From the NCBI GenBank assembly GCA_963978545.1, contig OZ021728.1:1364001-1428000 (forward strand): a stretch of DNA of 64,000 bases. Reading direction: 5' to 3'. Under the pieces are notes generated by a model. The model saw only the letters and a list, made by a program, of their open reading frames with translations, was not told the origin of the DNA and searched no databases. This DNA is from Linyphia triangularis (taxonomy: Eukaryota; Arthropoda; Arachnida; Araneae; Linyphiidae). Positions 1-10,183 of the stretch are shown piece by piece; positions within the stretch are counted from its first letter, which is position 1; each line of letters begins with the position of its first letter. The position numbers and the translations under genes are program-made.

Positions 1-3000
1 TATCATACTGTGTACAAAGAAGATAGTTCAACAACAAAAATACGCGTAGTATTTAATGCCTCTCAAAAATCTACAAGCGGAACATCTCTCAATGACAAGC
101 TACTCACTGGCCCAAACATTCAAGAGAACATGTCCGCAATATTACTGCGGTGGAGAATTTTTAAAATCGTCTTCACTGCAGATATAGAAAAGATGTATCG
201 ACAAATCTTGGTTTCAGAAGATCACACTGACTATCAAAGAATAGTTTGGAGATCCTGCAAGTACGATTCCCTCAAAGACTATAAACTTTTGCGGGTAACT
301 TTTGGAATGGATTGCTCAGCTTATCTAGCCATAAGAGTTCTAAAACAGCTAGCAGAAGACGAAAAGACGAGTTTCCCGCTCGGATCGAAGATTTTGACCA
401 ACGACTTCTACGTTGATAATTTGATGTCTGGTGCAGATAACTACCATGAAGCTTCTGAGAAAAAGATGGAAATAATCGATATCCTAAAGGAAGGTGGATT
501 TAATTTAAGAAAATGGTCAAGTAATATAAATCTTCTACTCGAAGACATACCACAACATCATCGAGAAATAAGTGACAATAAACCTATCAACTTCGAAACC
601 TCAATTAAAACCTTAGGTTTACAATGGAACCCTAAGCAGGATTATTTTTACTTGAAGCTCAAATTTACTCCCGAGATAAAATCCCCTACCAAACGTTCCA
701 TACTATCTGATGTGAGCAGGCTATATGATCCTTTAGGTTGGATTGCTCCAATCACAATTGTTGGTAAAATACTAATGCAATCACTTTGGCTAACTGGTCT
801 CGACTGGGATAATGAAATTCCCGATGATATTCATGCACGCTGGACACGCTATGCTTCACAGCTACACGAGCTGGAAGCAATAAAAATTCCACGTTGGGTA
901 GGTTACTTGACAAGTTCAATTCAACAAGTTGAAATTCATGTTTTTTGTGATAGTTCGATACAAGCATATGCGGCAACAATATACATAAGTATATATAATG
1001 GAAAAACACAATCTACGCGTCTTTTAATTTCAAAAACTCGAGTTGCTCCTCTAAAGCCGGTATCACTTCCTAGATTGGAGCTCTGCGGTGCAGTTTTGGC
1101 TGCAAAATTAACCTCTCAAGTTCTTACAGATTTAAGACTCGTACCAGACCGTATTTACGCCTGGGCAGACTCCACCATAGTACTCGCCTGGCTCCGAGCA
1201 CCTCCTACACGTTGGAAGACCTTTGTTGCGAACAGAGTAGCAGAAATACATGAAAAGTTGAAGGATGCACATTGGAGGTATGTTCCTTCTAATTCTAATC
1301 CTAGCGATCTAGGTACTCGTGGAATTGCAGCCAGAGATCTAATTGAGAATGATCTATGGTGGTCTGGACCTGCCTGGATCGCTGGACCCAAGGAAAGCTG
1401 GCCTAGAGAGGTAGGATCCGTATCTACTGATCTAGACGAACGTAAAGTGACTTTGAACTCTTTCGTCGAGTACAACAATAATATTGCTCACGTAGAAAGT
1501 AAATCTACTGTTAAAATCGAAGAAATGCCACTAAACTCTTTAATATTAAGATACTCTTCTTTTAAAAAGCTCATAAGAGTCAACGCATGGTGTTTAAGAT
1601 TTATTCACAATTGTAAAGTTGCATTCTCTAAACGTTTAACTGGTTATTTAAGTGCTGCAGAATTTCAAAATTCTACGACCCACTTAGTTAAACTCGTTCA
1701 GAATGACATATTTAAAAGTGAAATCAAGTGCTTAAGATCTAAAAGACCACTTCCCGTCACTAATCCTTTCGTTTCTTTAAGCATCTTTCTCGATGATGAT
1801 GGATTTATAAGAGTTGGAGGTCGACTAGAACATTCAACCCTTCCAAACGAACAGAAGCATCAATTCTTGCTCCCTAAAGATCATCACTTGACTAACCTAG
1901 TTATCAAGCATTATCATGAAGAAGCTCTTCACGCAGGGACGCAAGCTACATTATCCCTTATACGACAAAGGTATTGGTTCAAATCCGGAAGAGACAAGGT
2001 AAGGAAGATAATTTTTTCCTGCATGGTATGCTTTCGTAACAAAACGCATACTTCAGCACAAATCATGGGTAATTTGCCAAAGCAAAGAGTTATATCTTCA
2101 AGACCTTTTCAAAATATTGGACTTGATTTTGCTGGACCAATAACTATGAAGCCCAATCTAAAACGTTCTAAAATTACTCTAAAAGCATATATAGCAATTT
2201 TCATTTGTTTTTCTACTAAAGCCATCCATTTAGAGATTGTATCGGAGCTCAGTACAGACGCATTTTTGGCAAGTTTAAGGAGATTTATCGCCCGTAGGTC
2301 GAAACCTTCCAATATATTCTGCGACAATGCGACGAACTTCAAGGGTTGTAAAAATCTCCTTGAAAGCCAACTCGAGATTTACAAGTCTGAGTCGGTACAA
2401 AACTACTCTGCCGAAAAGGGTATAAAATGGAATTTTATTCCACCACTAGGACCCCATCATGGAGGACTTTGGGAATCTAATATTAAGTGCATGAAAACAC
2501 ACCTTGTAAAAATTGCCAAAGCAGCTATCTTGAATTTTGAAGAGCTCTCAACTCTCATAGCGCAAATAGAAGCGTGTTTAAACTCAAGACCTTTGACAGC
2601 ACTTTCGTCAGATCCTACAGACTTGGAACCTTTGACACCAGGTCACTTCCTGATTGGAGGCCCTCTCCTTTCAATTCCTGATCCCAATACTCACATTTCT
2701 ATGTCTCTTCTATCTAGGTGGAACTTAGTCCAAGCGATGCAACGCCAATTTTGGACCCGATGGAGCTTGGATTACCTCAATGAACTCCAAACCAAATCCA
2801 AATGGACTAAAGCCAAGCCAAACTTAAAGATCGGTCAATTGGTATTGCTTAAGGACTCCCACCTGCCACCTTTGAAGTGGAGTCTTGCTCGAATAGAGAA
2901 GGTCTTCCCTGGCCCTGATGGTTACGTTAGAGTGGTAGAAGTCCGCACCTCTTCTGGAATCTACAAAAGACCCATCACTCGTATCTGTCTCCTTCCAGAA

Positions 3001-3009
3001 CAGAAATAA
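1..3009 (+). CDS. pol: BEL/Pao retrotransposon pol polyprotein, 5' end outside the window
   Basis: One open frame of about 1,000 codons runs from the window edge to TAA at 3007-3009; the codons at 1-9 are also open, so the true start lies upstream. Residues below count from base 10. Reverse transcriptase: FTADIEKMY with D58, and YVDN at 134-137 where YVDD is the textbook box. RNase H: D314, E357, D387, D433. Integrase zinc finger: H636, H641, C671, C674. Integrase core: D706 (GLDFAGP), D772 (CDNATNFKG) and E822 (GLWESN). The C-terminal region from about 905, with WTRWSLDYLNELQ and the GPDGYVR motif, matches the domain that ends BEL/Pao pol. The protein would copy element RNA in cytoplasmic particles and insert the cDNA in the nucleus. 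No stop or frameshift is visible, so this copy is probably young. Gag and protease would lie upstream. Family call is firm; activity is unknown. Confidence 0.95.
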   Translation, partial: YHTVYKEDSSTTKIRVVFNASQKSTSGTSLNDKLLTGPNIQENMSAILLRWRIFKIVFTADIEKMYRQILVSEDHTDYQRIVWRSCKYDSLKDYKLLRVTFGMDCSAYLAIRVLKQLAEDEKTSFPLGSKILTNDFYVDNLMSGADNYHEASEKKMEIIDILKEGGFNLRKWSSNINLLLEDIPQHHREISDNKPINFETSIKTLGLQWNPKQDYFYLKLKFTPEIKSPTKRSILSDVSRLYDPLGWIAPITIVGKILMQSLWLTGLDWDNEIPDDIHARWTRYASQLHELEAIKIPRWVGYLTSSIQQVEIHVFCDSSIQAYAATIYISIYNGKTQSTRLLISKTRVAPLKPVSLPRLELCGAVLAAKLTSQVLTDLRLVPDRIYAWADSTIVLAWLRAPPTRWKTFVANRVAEIHEKLKDAHWRYVPSNSNPSDLGTRGIAARDLIENDLWWSGPAWIAGPKESWPREVGSVSTDLDERKVTLNSFVEYNNNIAHVESKSTVKIEEMPLNSLILRYSSFKKLIRVNAWCLRFIHNCKVAFSKRLTGYLSAAEFQNSTTHLVKLVQNDIFKSEIKCLRSKRPLPVTNPFVSLSIFLDDDGFIRVGGRLEHSTLPNEQKHQFLLPKDHHLTNLVIKHYHEEALHAGTQATLSLIRQRYWFKSGRDKVRKIIFSCMVCFRNKTHTSAQIMGNLPKQRVISSRPFQNIGLDFAGPITMKPNLKRSKITLKAYIAIFICFSTKAIHLEIVSELSTDAFLASLRRFIARRSKPSNIFCDNATNFKGCKNLLESQLEIYKSESVQNYSAEKGIKWNFIPPLGPHHGGLWESNIKCMKTHLVKIAKAAILNFEELSTLIAQIEACLNSRPLTALSSDPTDLEPLTPGHFLIGGPLLSIPDPNTHISMSLLSRWNLVQAMQRQFWTRWSLDYLNELQTKSKWTKAKPNLKIGQLVLLKDSHLPPLKWSLARIEKVFPGPDGYVRVVEVRTSSGIYKRPITRICLLPEQK

Positions 3010-3148
3010 TGTTGGACGAGCTGTCCAACGGAGGCGGAGTATGGACGATCATGACCGCCAGAAAGGCTCAATACCACCTTGCGGCCTACCTTTATTTTTC
3101 TTTTTCGATATGTTAGCGAGTAGCAACGCAATTACTTTTTCCCTTTAT

Positions 3149-3154
3149 TATAAA
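3149..3154 (+). promoter_or_regulatory. TATA box in BEL LTR
   Basis: TATAAA follows a pyrimidine-rich stretch inside the LTR and lies about 75 bases before AATAAA. This is the usual LTR promoter layout. It is seen in sequence; function is inferred. Confidence 0.55.
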
Positions 3155-3225
3155 TGAGTCGAGCCGACACCACTCTAGACACTTGTCTATGATTTGTATC
3201 TATCAACAGTCTGATTAAATTTGTA

Positions 3226-3231
3226 AATAAA
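3226..3231 (+). promoter_or_regulatory. Polyadenylation signal in BEL LTR
   Basis: AATAAA lies about 40 bases before the proposed LTR end and would set the 3' end of the element transcript. Confidence 0.5.
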
Positions 3232-3549
3232 TGTACATATGAAAGCCGTTCCTTCAAAAAGTTTATTTCACAAGCACGCACACTTCAGAGGGAATGAGAG
3301 GGTATTTCGAATGTGATGTTAAGCCTATCAAGTGTGCAAAATGTCATCAAGATTAGTTGGATTGTACGCTGAACGATCTATTTTTATGCACAATGAAGTG
3401 TATGGCCAGTACACAGCCGGACGATTTTAGAATAGGTGTAAGAATTACTTTTTTGAAAGTTCGTCAAAGTTAGATACTGTTTTCTATTGCTGAAAAATAT
3501 AAGATTGCTTAGGTTTCACCAACGTGCTTAACTTTTATATTTTCCTACA

Positions 3550-3689
3550 GTGCTGCCCTCTACTTTCTATTATCACAATTTTCCAACATCTTTAGACAAC
3601 TACGGATTTTTTTCTTATCGTGCTGCCATCTACTTTCTATTATCATAACTTTCTAACACATGTTTGTACTACTTCGGATTTTTTAAAAC
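3550..3689. repeat. Two-unit tandem repeat, about 70 bp period
   Basis: GTGCTGCC followed by TCTACTTTCTATTATCA occurs at 3550 and again at 3620, and both units continue into similar ACTWCGGATTTTTT ends. The copies differ at several bases. No coding potential is evident. Confidence 0.7.
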
Positions 3690-5584
3690 TTCTGTCTTCA
3701 AATAAATAACAGAATGTGTCATTGAAAATTACTACTATTTGCCAGAAGCGAAGTTCCTAGCGTTTTGGTACAATTTTGCTTTTGCATAATAGGAGAAAAA
3801 GGTCCCCAAAAGCAACGTTCAGTAATAACATACAAAATTGACACTCCGTAATTGAAAGTAAACAATTTCTTTTGTTTTTTGTCACAGTAGCTATAAACCT
3901 AGGAGTTTCTTCCTTCAAAAGCTCTGAATTGACAAATTATTGATACGACTTTATTTGACCTTTTTATAATGTTTTAAGTTGTAATTGTAGCTTATTGGTT
4001 TTTTTTGTTTTTTTTATCAAGCAGTAACAGGAAGTCCTATTAAGGATCATTCCATACATTTGTTATGTTGCAGTCCCCAGTGCATTTGGAAACTACTCCT
4101 GAAACTTTGGAATTCGGGGAGTAGTGCTGTCTTCCCTTTGACCAGAAATTGGGTTCTTTTCGAGGGAATGCAGGGGTCACTTTAAGATTTTGTACCTGCG
4201 AATTTGCGTGTCCGCGCTTTCACTTTTGATGTAGGCCCTTGTCAATCAGGCTTTCTAACAACACGCAATAAATTTAAAGGTTTCAAAAGAGTTCTACTTG
4301 GCGGTTCTATAGAAGCGACTAGTTGGCGCCAAGGCGCTTTTTGTGATTTTTGGCAGTTTAACACGTCTGCTCCGAAATTTATAAGTCAACGAATATTTTT
4401 GAGGGGAAGGGATTTTACAATTGCACCCTTCTTCCAATTACATGTTTGTAGGAGGATCAAAAGTTATCCAGGGATATTCTAGTACTTGTATTTGTAGGCG
4501 GGATTTCTTTGCGATTCGCTAAGTGAGATTTGCATAGAAACGGAGTTCTTAAAATCCCTTGCACGAGAATTTTATTGATAATTCCGAGAGCTAGTTTCAA
4601 TCTATAAAAATGTAGACCTTTTATAGCTCTTTGCCCCGGCGATATGCCGGTGGTTGTGTTTGCTTGCTGGGCAGTGCACCGCCCCTTCAGATTGACGATT
4701 GGACACACCCAAGTTCCATCAGATCATTTGGTTTCAAATAATGTGTGGTTTCCAGCTAATCATCTAATAGGGTGATACCGCTAGGGCCATCCCAATATCG
4801 ACGAGATTTAATTTTAAGTACCTTCCTGCGAGTGTAACTCCTAAAGAAGAATTTGTGTTTAATTCAAGTGTGTGTAGTGAAATAATCATGTAGGAAAAAT
4901 GTATATTATTTCGATGAGTCTTCCATGGAGTTTGGGTGATTCTATTATCAGAGGGGAGCCAGCTAGTATTATTAAATTAAATAAGAACTGATTTGTTACA
5001 GTTAAAGGTAACAGTTGATTTTAATTACGCTTGTATTTTAATAGTAAGTCCGATTAAGTTATTTGACTTTAATATTCAATTGCTGTAATATGAAAAATGG
5101 TGTTTAATAAATTTTGTGTTTGTAAGTTAAAGTGTTGTCCTCTATCAGACCTCAGTCATACTTGGGTTATTGCCGTTATTGAAGAAAGGATTTATTGCAT
5201 GTCATTCTTGGTTATTGCATATTTAATAATTGTTATGGAGTTGAGTTGAGTAATTCATCGCTAACGCAATGTAAAAAAAAATGTCCCAAAAAAAAAGCAG
5301 AAACACTTCAGCCACCCAACAGTAGGTACGAAAAAGAATGAAATGGCGTAAATTGTTTTCATGTAATGTCTCTGTCTATTATAAATGAAAATAGTAAAAG
5401 AAAAAACCAGATGGAGCCACTGCATATGCATTGACTTACGGATTTCAAATATAAAATGAAATATATCTTAGACGCTATTTTAGAGTTTTTAATTGATGTC
5501 ATTTCATTAAGAAATCCATTTTTGTATCAACTCAAGAAAATTCGAGGCAAGTTCAAGAGAATGAATTGCGCTACAAGATCGTAA
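3690..5584. other. Stretch without a recognisable gene
   Basis: It holds a fragment of dispersed repeat R1 at about 4030-4105 (ending CAGTGCATTTGGAAACTAC) and an R1 piece in the other orientation at about 5395-5515. The part between about 4110 and 4850 is richer in GC than its surroundings and carries short open frames on both strands, but no domain or homologue is recognisable. An AATAAA is present near 5106. It could include an untranslated exon, but I cannot show one. Confidence 0.4.
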
Positions 5585-5599
5585 TATAGTGATACTAGG

Positions 5600-5781
5600 T
5601 TGGTTGGTTGTATTCAGATTATCTGGCGCCGTCAGCAACACGAGGGCTATAATGTGCCGAAACATTCGTCATTAGACAAGCCAACATACATTTACAAATA
5701 CCCATGCCTAACACGGGACTCGAACCCACAACCTCGCAGTCTAGAAGCTAGCACGCTAACCACTATACCTTTTGGTCGGCG
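5600..5781 (-). mobile_element. tRNA-derived SINE (family S1), copy 1
   Basis: The family consensus starts GCCGACCAAACGG, has an A-box-like TATAGTGGTTAGCG and a B-box-like GGTTGCGAGTCCC with one extra base, and ends in a short AACC repeat instead of poly(A). This reverse copy is flanked by a perfect 15-bp TSD, TATAGTGATACTAGG, at 5585-5599 and 5782-5796. It has no coding capacity and would depend on a LINE partner and RNA polymerase III. The head is tRNA-like by box pattern only; the parent tRNA was not established. Confidence 0.92.
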
Positions 5782-5796
5782 TATAGTGATACTAGG

Positions 5797-6313
5797 ACCT
5801 CCTCTGTACTAAAAACGTAATAATTTTTTTTTTAAAGTAACCAATTCATTTTCATTCAATACTGATTTTAAAATTAGCCAGTCCCAGTGTAATTTTAAAG
5901 TTAGAAGAAAAGGAAAATTTACAAGTTAATAACGAGTACAGTATTTTTTGAATTTTTTTTTTTTTTGAAAAATACTTAGCTCTAATACTTAGTCCTAAAA
6001 GTAGTCATCAATAGAAGCGTTAGTTGAAGATACGCTAACATTGAAGTAAGTGTTTTAGAATAGCAGTCTTTAAATATTTTGCATAATTTATACAAGCCTC
6101 ACGGCCATCTTTAGAAATCCATAGAAAAAAAGTTGCGCTGAAAAGTTTTTCCAAATAACTTTTTTCTTTACATTTCACTAAAGAGTTACCAGGAAGTAAT
6201 TTTTACCATTAAGGGCAATAAAGATTTTTTATTTTAAAATCCAAATCTGCCTAACATTAACTTTTTTTTTAGAAGTTCTTTTTATTTCTACCGACGAACA
6301 GCTGGATCTGTTG

Positions 6314-6360
<47 letters not shown>

Positions 6361-6667
6361 ATCATTATCTTGCTAATGTGTTCTCACTTGAAAGCTGCGC
6401 AAAATGAATTCAATATATAAAAAAATGAAATCGCAGTGAAGATTGACCATTGCAGTAAAAGTACTTGGAAAGAACTATTCGGAGGGAATTTAATTACAAT
6501 TAAATTAGAGAGAGACAAAATAATTGTTATTCGTTGAGAAGGAATGACGTCAAGAGATAAATGCGTCGAGACAGTTTCTCATTAATGAATAGAGTTTCAA
6601 AATGTGAAGTTATTTTATTGTCTAAAATACATGGATGCAATTTAAAAAAAAAAAAAAATTGCAGCCT
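5797..6667. other. Stretch without a gene; long poly(A)
   Basis: AT-rich sequence with an A-run of about 45 bases at 6315-6359. Nothing else is recognised. Confidence 0.5.
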
Positions 6668-6682
6668 AAAATTTGTATTGAT

Positions 6683-6852
6683 TGGTTGTATTCAGATTAT
6701 CTGGCGCCGTCAGCAACACGAGGGCTATAATGCGCCGAAACATTCGTCATTAGACAAGCCAACATACATTTATAAACACCCATGCCTAACACGGGACTCG
6801 GAACCTCGCGGTCTAGAAGCTAGCACGCTAACCACTCTGCCGTTTGGTCGGC
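6683..6852 (-). mobile_element. SINE S1, copy 2
   Basis: Reverse copy with a perfect 15-bp TSD, AAAATTTGTATTGAT, at 6668-6682 and 6853-6867. Its tail carries few AACC units. Part of the B-box side is deleted (GGACTCGGAACCTCGCGG). It lies 122 bases from copy 3, with the two heads facing each other, so internal promoters would fire outwards. Confidence 0.93.
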
Positions 6853-6974
6853 AAAATTTGTATTGATATTAGTGTTAGACACCAATAATTGAATTTTGAA
6901 TTTTTGTAAATTTTGTGTGTGATTTCTTTTGTAAAATGTGATTCATCACCCTTATCATTTCTTATCATGGTCAT

Positions 6975-7143
6975 CGCCCAAACGGTATTGTGGTTAGCGT
7001 GCTAGCTTCTAGACTGCGAGGTTGCGAGTCCCGTGTTTGACATGGGTGTTTGTAAATGTATGTTTGCTTGTCTAATGACGAATGTTTCGGCGCATTATAG
7101 CCCTCGTGTTGCTGACGGAGTCAGATAATCTGAAAACAACCAA
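6975..7143 (+). mobile_element. SINE S1, copy 3
   Basis: Forward copy with a perfect 14-bp TSD, CTTATCATGGTCAT, at 6961-6974 and 7144-7157. The head is slightly worn (CGCCCAAACGGTATTGTGG). The tail ends AACAACCAA. Confidence 0.93.
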
Positions 7144-7157
7144 CTTATCATGGTCAT

Positions 7158-7415
7158 AAGGTCTTTTGTCCCCATCCTTTCCTGCCCCTGCTTCTTTCCA
7201 GCTCGCCCTCTTCATCATTCACATTAACTTAGGACGTCCCAGTGGGGGCAACATTTGGGGTTTCATTTCGCATAACTGGAGATACGAAGGTGGGTCAAAC
7301 AATATCCGCGATGTTGTCAGAACTCTTCTCTCGTTTATTTTATTGTTATGTTGTTGCGGTCGTGCTATGGAATTTCGATCCTATTTCCTCCATTTGTCTT
7401 CCTTTTATTGCAGAT
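7158..7415. other. Short stretch between SINE and solo LTR
   Basis: About 260 bases with short overlapping open frames but no recognised domain. No feature can be supported. Confidence 0.4.
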
Positions 7416-7419
7416 ATAT

Positions 7420-8068
7420 TGTTACGAATTTTTGTATATTTGTAAATATTTCGTAGTGTTAATTTTGTAAATAGTAAAATTTATGTACGTTTCGCATAAG
7501 GCATTGCAATAGTTCGTCATTAGCTTGGCTTCCCTGCAATAAGGGTATTGATGCTTGATAACGGGTTTTACAGAGGTATCGCTGGGAAGCGAGTGTTACA
7601 AGGAGCAGGGCATTTAACATTATGGTAATGGGAATCTCGCCAAACTTGGCGACCATTTGGTGACATTTTCGGTACATGTATAGGTACATGTATCCCATGT
7701 ACATGTATAGGACTTTTCGACTACGATCTGGAAAGTTTTCAAAATTTCTCTCTCTGGAAGTTTCGCGAAGATTCACCACTCCTATATAAGGACGGCCGTG
7801 AATGTGGTTAGTTAGTTAGTTGACTGGAATTGCTGAGTAGTTTCTAAAGCGAACTGTATTGCATTGTCTTTTGCGGTGATTTAGCAGTCGTGTTGTCAAG
7901 TTTAACTGCTGTTTTGTGATCTATTGTTGTGGAAAGAGCTGTATTGAGTCTACTAGAACGAGAAGTTCTGCAGTTGTAAAGGAATCTGCGAAGAGTTATA
8001 TTGGAATAAATTTCTGCAAGTTTTGATCTGCTTTGGCTTCAAATCTTTCGAGCCCGTCCCACGCAACA
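7420..8068 (+). mobile_element. Solo LTR, family L1, copy 1 (649 bp)
   Basis: Begins TGTTACGAATTT and ends CCCACGCAACA, so it has TG...CA ends with a TGTT/AACA inverted repeat. It is flanked by 4-bp TSD ATAT (7416-7419 and 8069-8072). CTATATAAG near 7782 and GGAATAAATTTC near 8001 fit a promoter and poly(A) signal. No internal retrotransposon sequence adjoins it. It lacks most of the TTGGCGA hairpin cluster seen in the other copies. Its right TSD abuts the ATG of a mariner remnant at 8074. Confidence 0.88.
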
Positions 8069-8073
8069 ATATC

Positions 8074-8545
8074 ATGGCCGCTCCATTAGAAGCTTGCACC
8101 AAAGTGTAACAACGAGCAGTGATCCGGTTTTTGAGGTCGGAAGATGTATCAGGAGTCACAAATCCATTGAAGACTCTCGGCACAATACGGGTTGGTTGGT
8201 TGTTTTTCAGATTATCTGGCGCCGTCAGCAACACGAGGGCGCGCCGAAACATTCGTCATTAGACAAGCCAACATACATTTACAAACACCCATGCCTAACA
8301 CGGGACTCGGAACCTCGCGGTCTAGAAGCTAAGCACGCTAACCACTCTGCCGTTTGGTCGGCGCGCAATACGGGAACAGTGTCTTGCCGCAACGGAGTGT
8401 CTGCAAATGGATAGACAAATTCCAAAATGGTCGCATGTGTGTTAAGCCCGAGGAAGGAGCCGGACGACCATTTATGACCACAAATGATGACAACCTTCAC
8501 GGTGGAGTTTTTCTTTTGACGGTTGATCAATTAAGTTCGAAACGT
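8074..8545 (+). pseudogene. Mariner transposase N-terminal fragment, broken by a SINE
   Basis: ATG at 8074 opens MAAPLEACTKV, then a stop, then QRAVIRFLRSEDVSGVT. After the SINE the frame continues as NSVLPQRSVCKWIDKFQNGR and on to EEGAGRP, which matches the helix-turn-helix DNA-binding half of mariner transposases. Joining the flanks also needs a frame change and crosses a TGA before RLSAQYG. The DDE/D catalytic half is absent. It is dead by stop, frameshift, SINE insertion and truncation. The right boundary is approximate. Confidence 0.8.
8192..8364 (-). mobile_element. SINE S1, copy 4, inside mariner fragment
   Basis: Reverse copy with a 9-bp TSD, CAATACGGG (8183-8191 and 8366-8374). Removing it restores contiguity of the mariner reading frame around SAQYGNS. 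It carries the subfamily deletion that turns GCGCATTATAGCCC into GCGCGCCC, shared with copies at 21917 and 43799. Confidence 0.92.
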
Positions 8546-8571
8546 GCGAACAGTCTCACACAGTCTTGGGC

Positions 8572-8660
8572 CCGCCTGATGGCTGTGGGGTTTAGCACTC
8601 TGGTCTCACACGGCAAAAGTGCCGGGTTCGAATCCTCGATTAGGTATAAATGCTTGTTGT
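8572..8660 (+). mobile_element. Second tRNA-like SINE head (type S2)
   Basis: A-box-like GATGGCTGTGGGGTTTAGC and a perfect B box GGTTCGAATCC at 8625-8635 lie about 35 bases apart. The flanking sequence does not form an acceptor stem, so this is a SINE head or tRNA pseudogene, not a working tRNA. The 3' limit is not clear. It is unrelated to S1. Confidence 0.6.
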
Positions 8661-8874
8661 GTTTCTGAATAGTCTTTAATCTGTAGGATCCTACCTAATT
8701 AACTGTTATGGCGCAACAAACCAAATGATCTACAGTTGGTTTGCGGCTCAATCCAATTTATCAAGTGTTGTCTCTAAAAAGTCGCTTTTCTACACGCCGC
8801 TATTGTTGCTTCGGAAGACTAATTAATACCTTGAAACTTGTCAGAATAGACTTCTAGTTGGTCAAACACTAATA

Positions 8875-9532
8875 GTCAGAGAGGCAACTGAAATTTTTGG
8901 ACTTCATCGAACATCATTTTGAATTTTTTTATAGAAATTGGAGAAAAGTGAGTAGATTACGAATCCACTGATCTGACGTGGCGAAAATGGCCGAAACTGA
9001 TCAAAAATCGACTTATAATGAGCTGAACTAAAATCCGATTGCCAAATACGTCATAACTTGCCAAAAAGAGAGCAAACTTTTTCGTCTTGCAACCCACTGC
9101 ATTTTGATTTTCAATGAGAAAAAGCGCTAACGATTTCTGATCTATGACTCGGTGAACTCGTATCTTTTAAAAGTAAGCCAAATTGGCGACATCAGTTACG
9201 TCATCAGTGACGTAATGTTTATTGCCAATTTGGCTCATTTGTGAAAGATGCAAGTAATCCATAGCCACACATCCGAATCGTCTGCAACATGCTTAATTGA
9301 ACATTAAAAAGTGAGGGTTACCAAATAAAAAAAATGCTAATTATGTGGCAAGTTATGGCTTATTTGGCAATTGGATTTAATTCAACTTATTAAAAGTCGA
9401 TTTTTGACTAGTTTCGGCCATTTTTGCCACGGCAGACCAGTGAATTCGTAATTTACTCCCTTTTCTCCAATTTTTATAAAAAAATCAGAATGATGTTCGA
9501 TGGGGTCCAAAACTTGCAGACGCCTCTCATTC
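8875..9532. mobile_element. Fold-back MITE, family M1, copy 1 (658 bp)
   Basis: The ends GTCAGAGAGGC and GCCTCTCATTC are inverted repeats flanked by TA (8873-8874 and 9533-9534). The arms remain complementary for hundreds of bases, for example AAAATCGACTT against AAGTCGATTTTTG, so the element folds almost end to end. No open frame of note. TA flanks suggest mobilisation by a Tc1/mariner-type transposase. At the centre lies TTACGTCATCAGTGACGTAA (9196-9215). Confidence 0.85.
9196..9215. promoter_or_regulatory. CRE-like palindrome in M1 copy 1
   Basis: TTACGTCA-TCAG-TGACGTAA: two opposed CRE/ATF-like half-sites separated by four bases. It recurs at the centre of the other M1 copies. Binding is inferred only. 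Confidence 0.4.
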
Positions 9533-9659
9533 TATAAAATAAGTTTATTTGAACTCAAATAAGTAGCAATTCAACATAAAAGTTGACAATGCCTATGAAT
9601 GAATTTTAGCAAAAACATTTCTTTTTGGTCTAATTTTTATGCACGTAAATATTAAGTTA

Positions 9660-9960
9660 TTAGACGATTACTTAAGAGGAATTCCTACTAGGAATCATTC
9701 CTCTATGTGTTACAGTCTTCAACTCCAGTGCAGCCGACCAAACGGTATAGTGGTTAGCGTGCTGGCTTCTAGACCGCGAGGTTGCGAGTCCCGTGTTAGG
9801 CATGGGTGTTTGTAAATGTATGTTGGCTTGTCTAATGACGAAATGTTTCGGCGCATTATAGCCCTCGTGTTGCTGACGGCGCCACATAATCTGAATACAA
9901 CCAACCAACCAATCAACTCCAGTGCATTTAGAAACTACTTTCTATAAAGCATCAAGACAT
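9660..9960 (+). repeat. Dispersed repeat R1 fragment hosting a SINE
   Basis: AGGAATCATTCCTCTATGTGTTACAG, then CTCCAGTGCA, is interrupted by a SINE and resumes TTTAGAAACTACTTTCT. The same string occurs uninterrupted at 48540 and 63936. R1 is an unclassified repeat whose other end carries TGACGTCATTTCATTAAG. Confidence 0.65.
9733..9912 (+). mobile_element. SINE S1, copy 5, inside R1
   Basis: Forward copy with a perfect 14-bp TSD, TCAACTCCAGTGCA (9719-9732 and 9913-9926). Three AACC units in the tail make it one of the best-preserved copies, with both boxes present. Confidence 0.94.
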
Positions 9961-10183
9961 TTGGTACAGAAATTATCTCTTAATGAAAAGGTATAAATTA
10001 AAAACTCGAAAATTATATCTAATTTAGTTTATTTTATAAACAAGCAAACAAATAAATAAATTAAAAATTAAAAAATCAAATTTCACAGTATTGATTTTTT
10101 GTTTTTCCTATAATTATAATTTATCCGAAATAATATGAGTTGACAATGTAGGACAAAGTTTTCCGTGCACGGAGAAACTATTT

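Larger units (their letters stand above)
3040..3272 (+). mobile_element. 3' LTR of the BEL/Pao element
   Basis: Directly after the pol stop comes a purine-rich tract (GGAGGCGGAG at 3030-3039) that fits a polypurine tract, then a segment starting TATGGACG and ending near TTTATTTCACA. It holds a TATA box at 3149-3154 and AATAAA at 3226-3231 in the spacing expected of U3-R-U5. The exact ends are uncertain by a few bases because the 5' LTR is outside the window. Confidence 0.7.

Noticed and set aside
4528..4535. ATTTGCAT octamer as a promoter element
   Set aside because: Single 8-base word in AT-rich DNA with no adjacent RNA gene.
4204..4708. Overlapping open frames of 92 and 83 codons on opposite strands
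   Set aside because: No domain, low confidence start codons, and both strands equally open. Could be chance in a GC-richer patch.
5600..5812. Repeated 60-100 codon frames with motif HSSLDKPTYIYKHPCL at many loci
   Set aside because: Chance frames through the SINE in reverse orientation; not a protein family.
8572..8646. Functional tRNA gene
   Set aside because: B box is perfect but no acceptor stem can be paired; treated as a SINE head.
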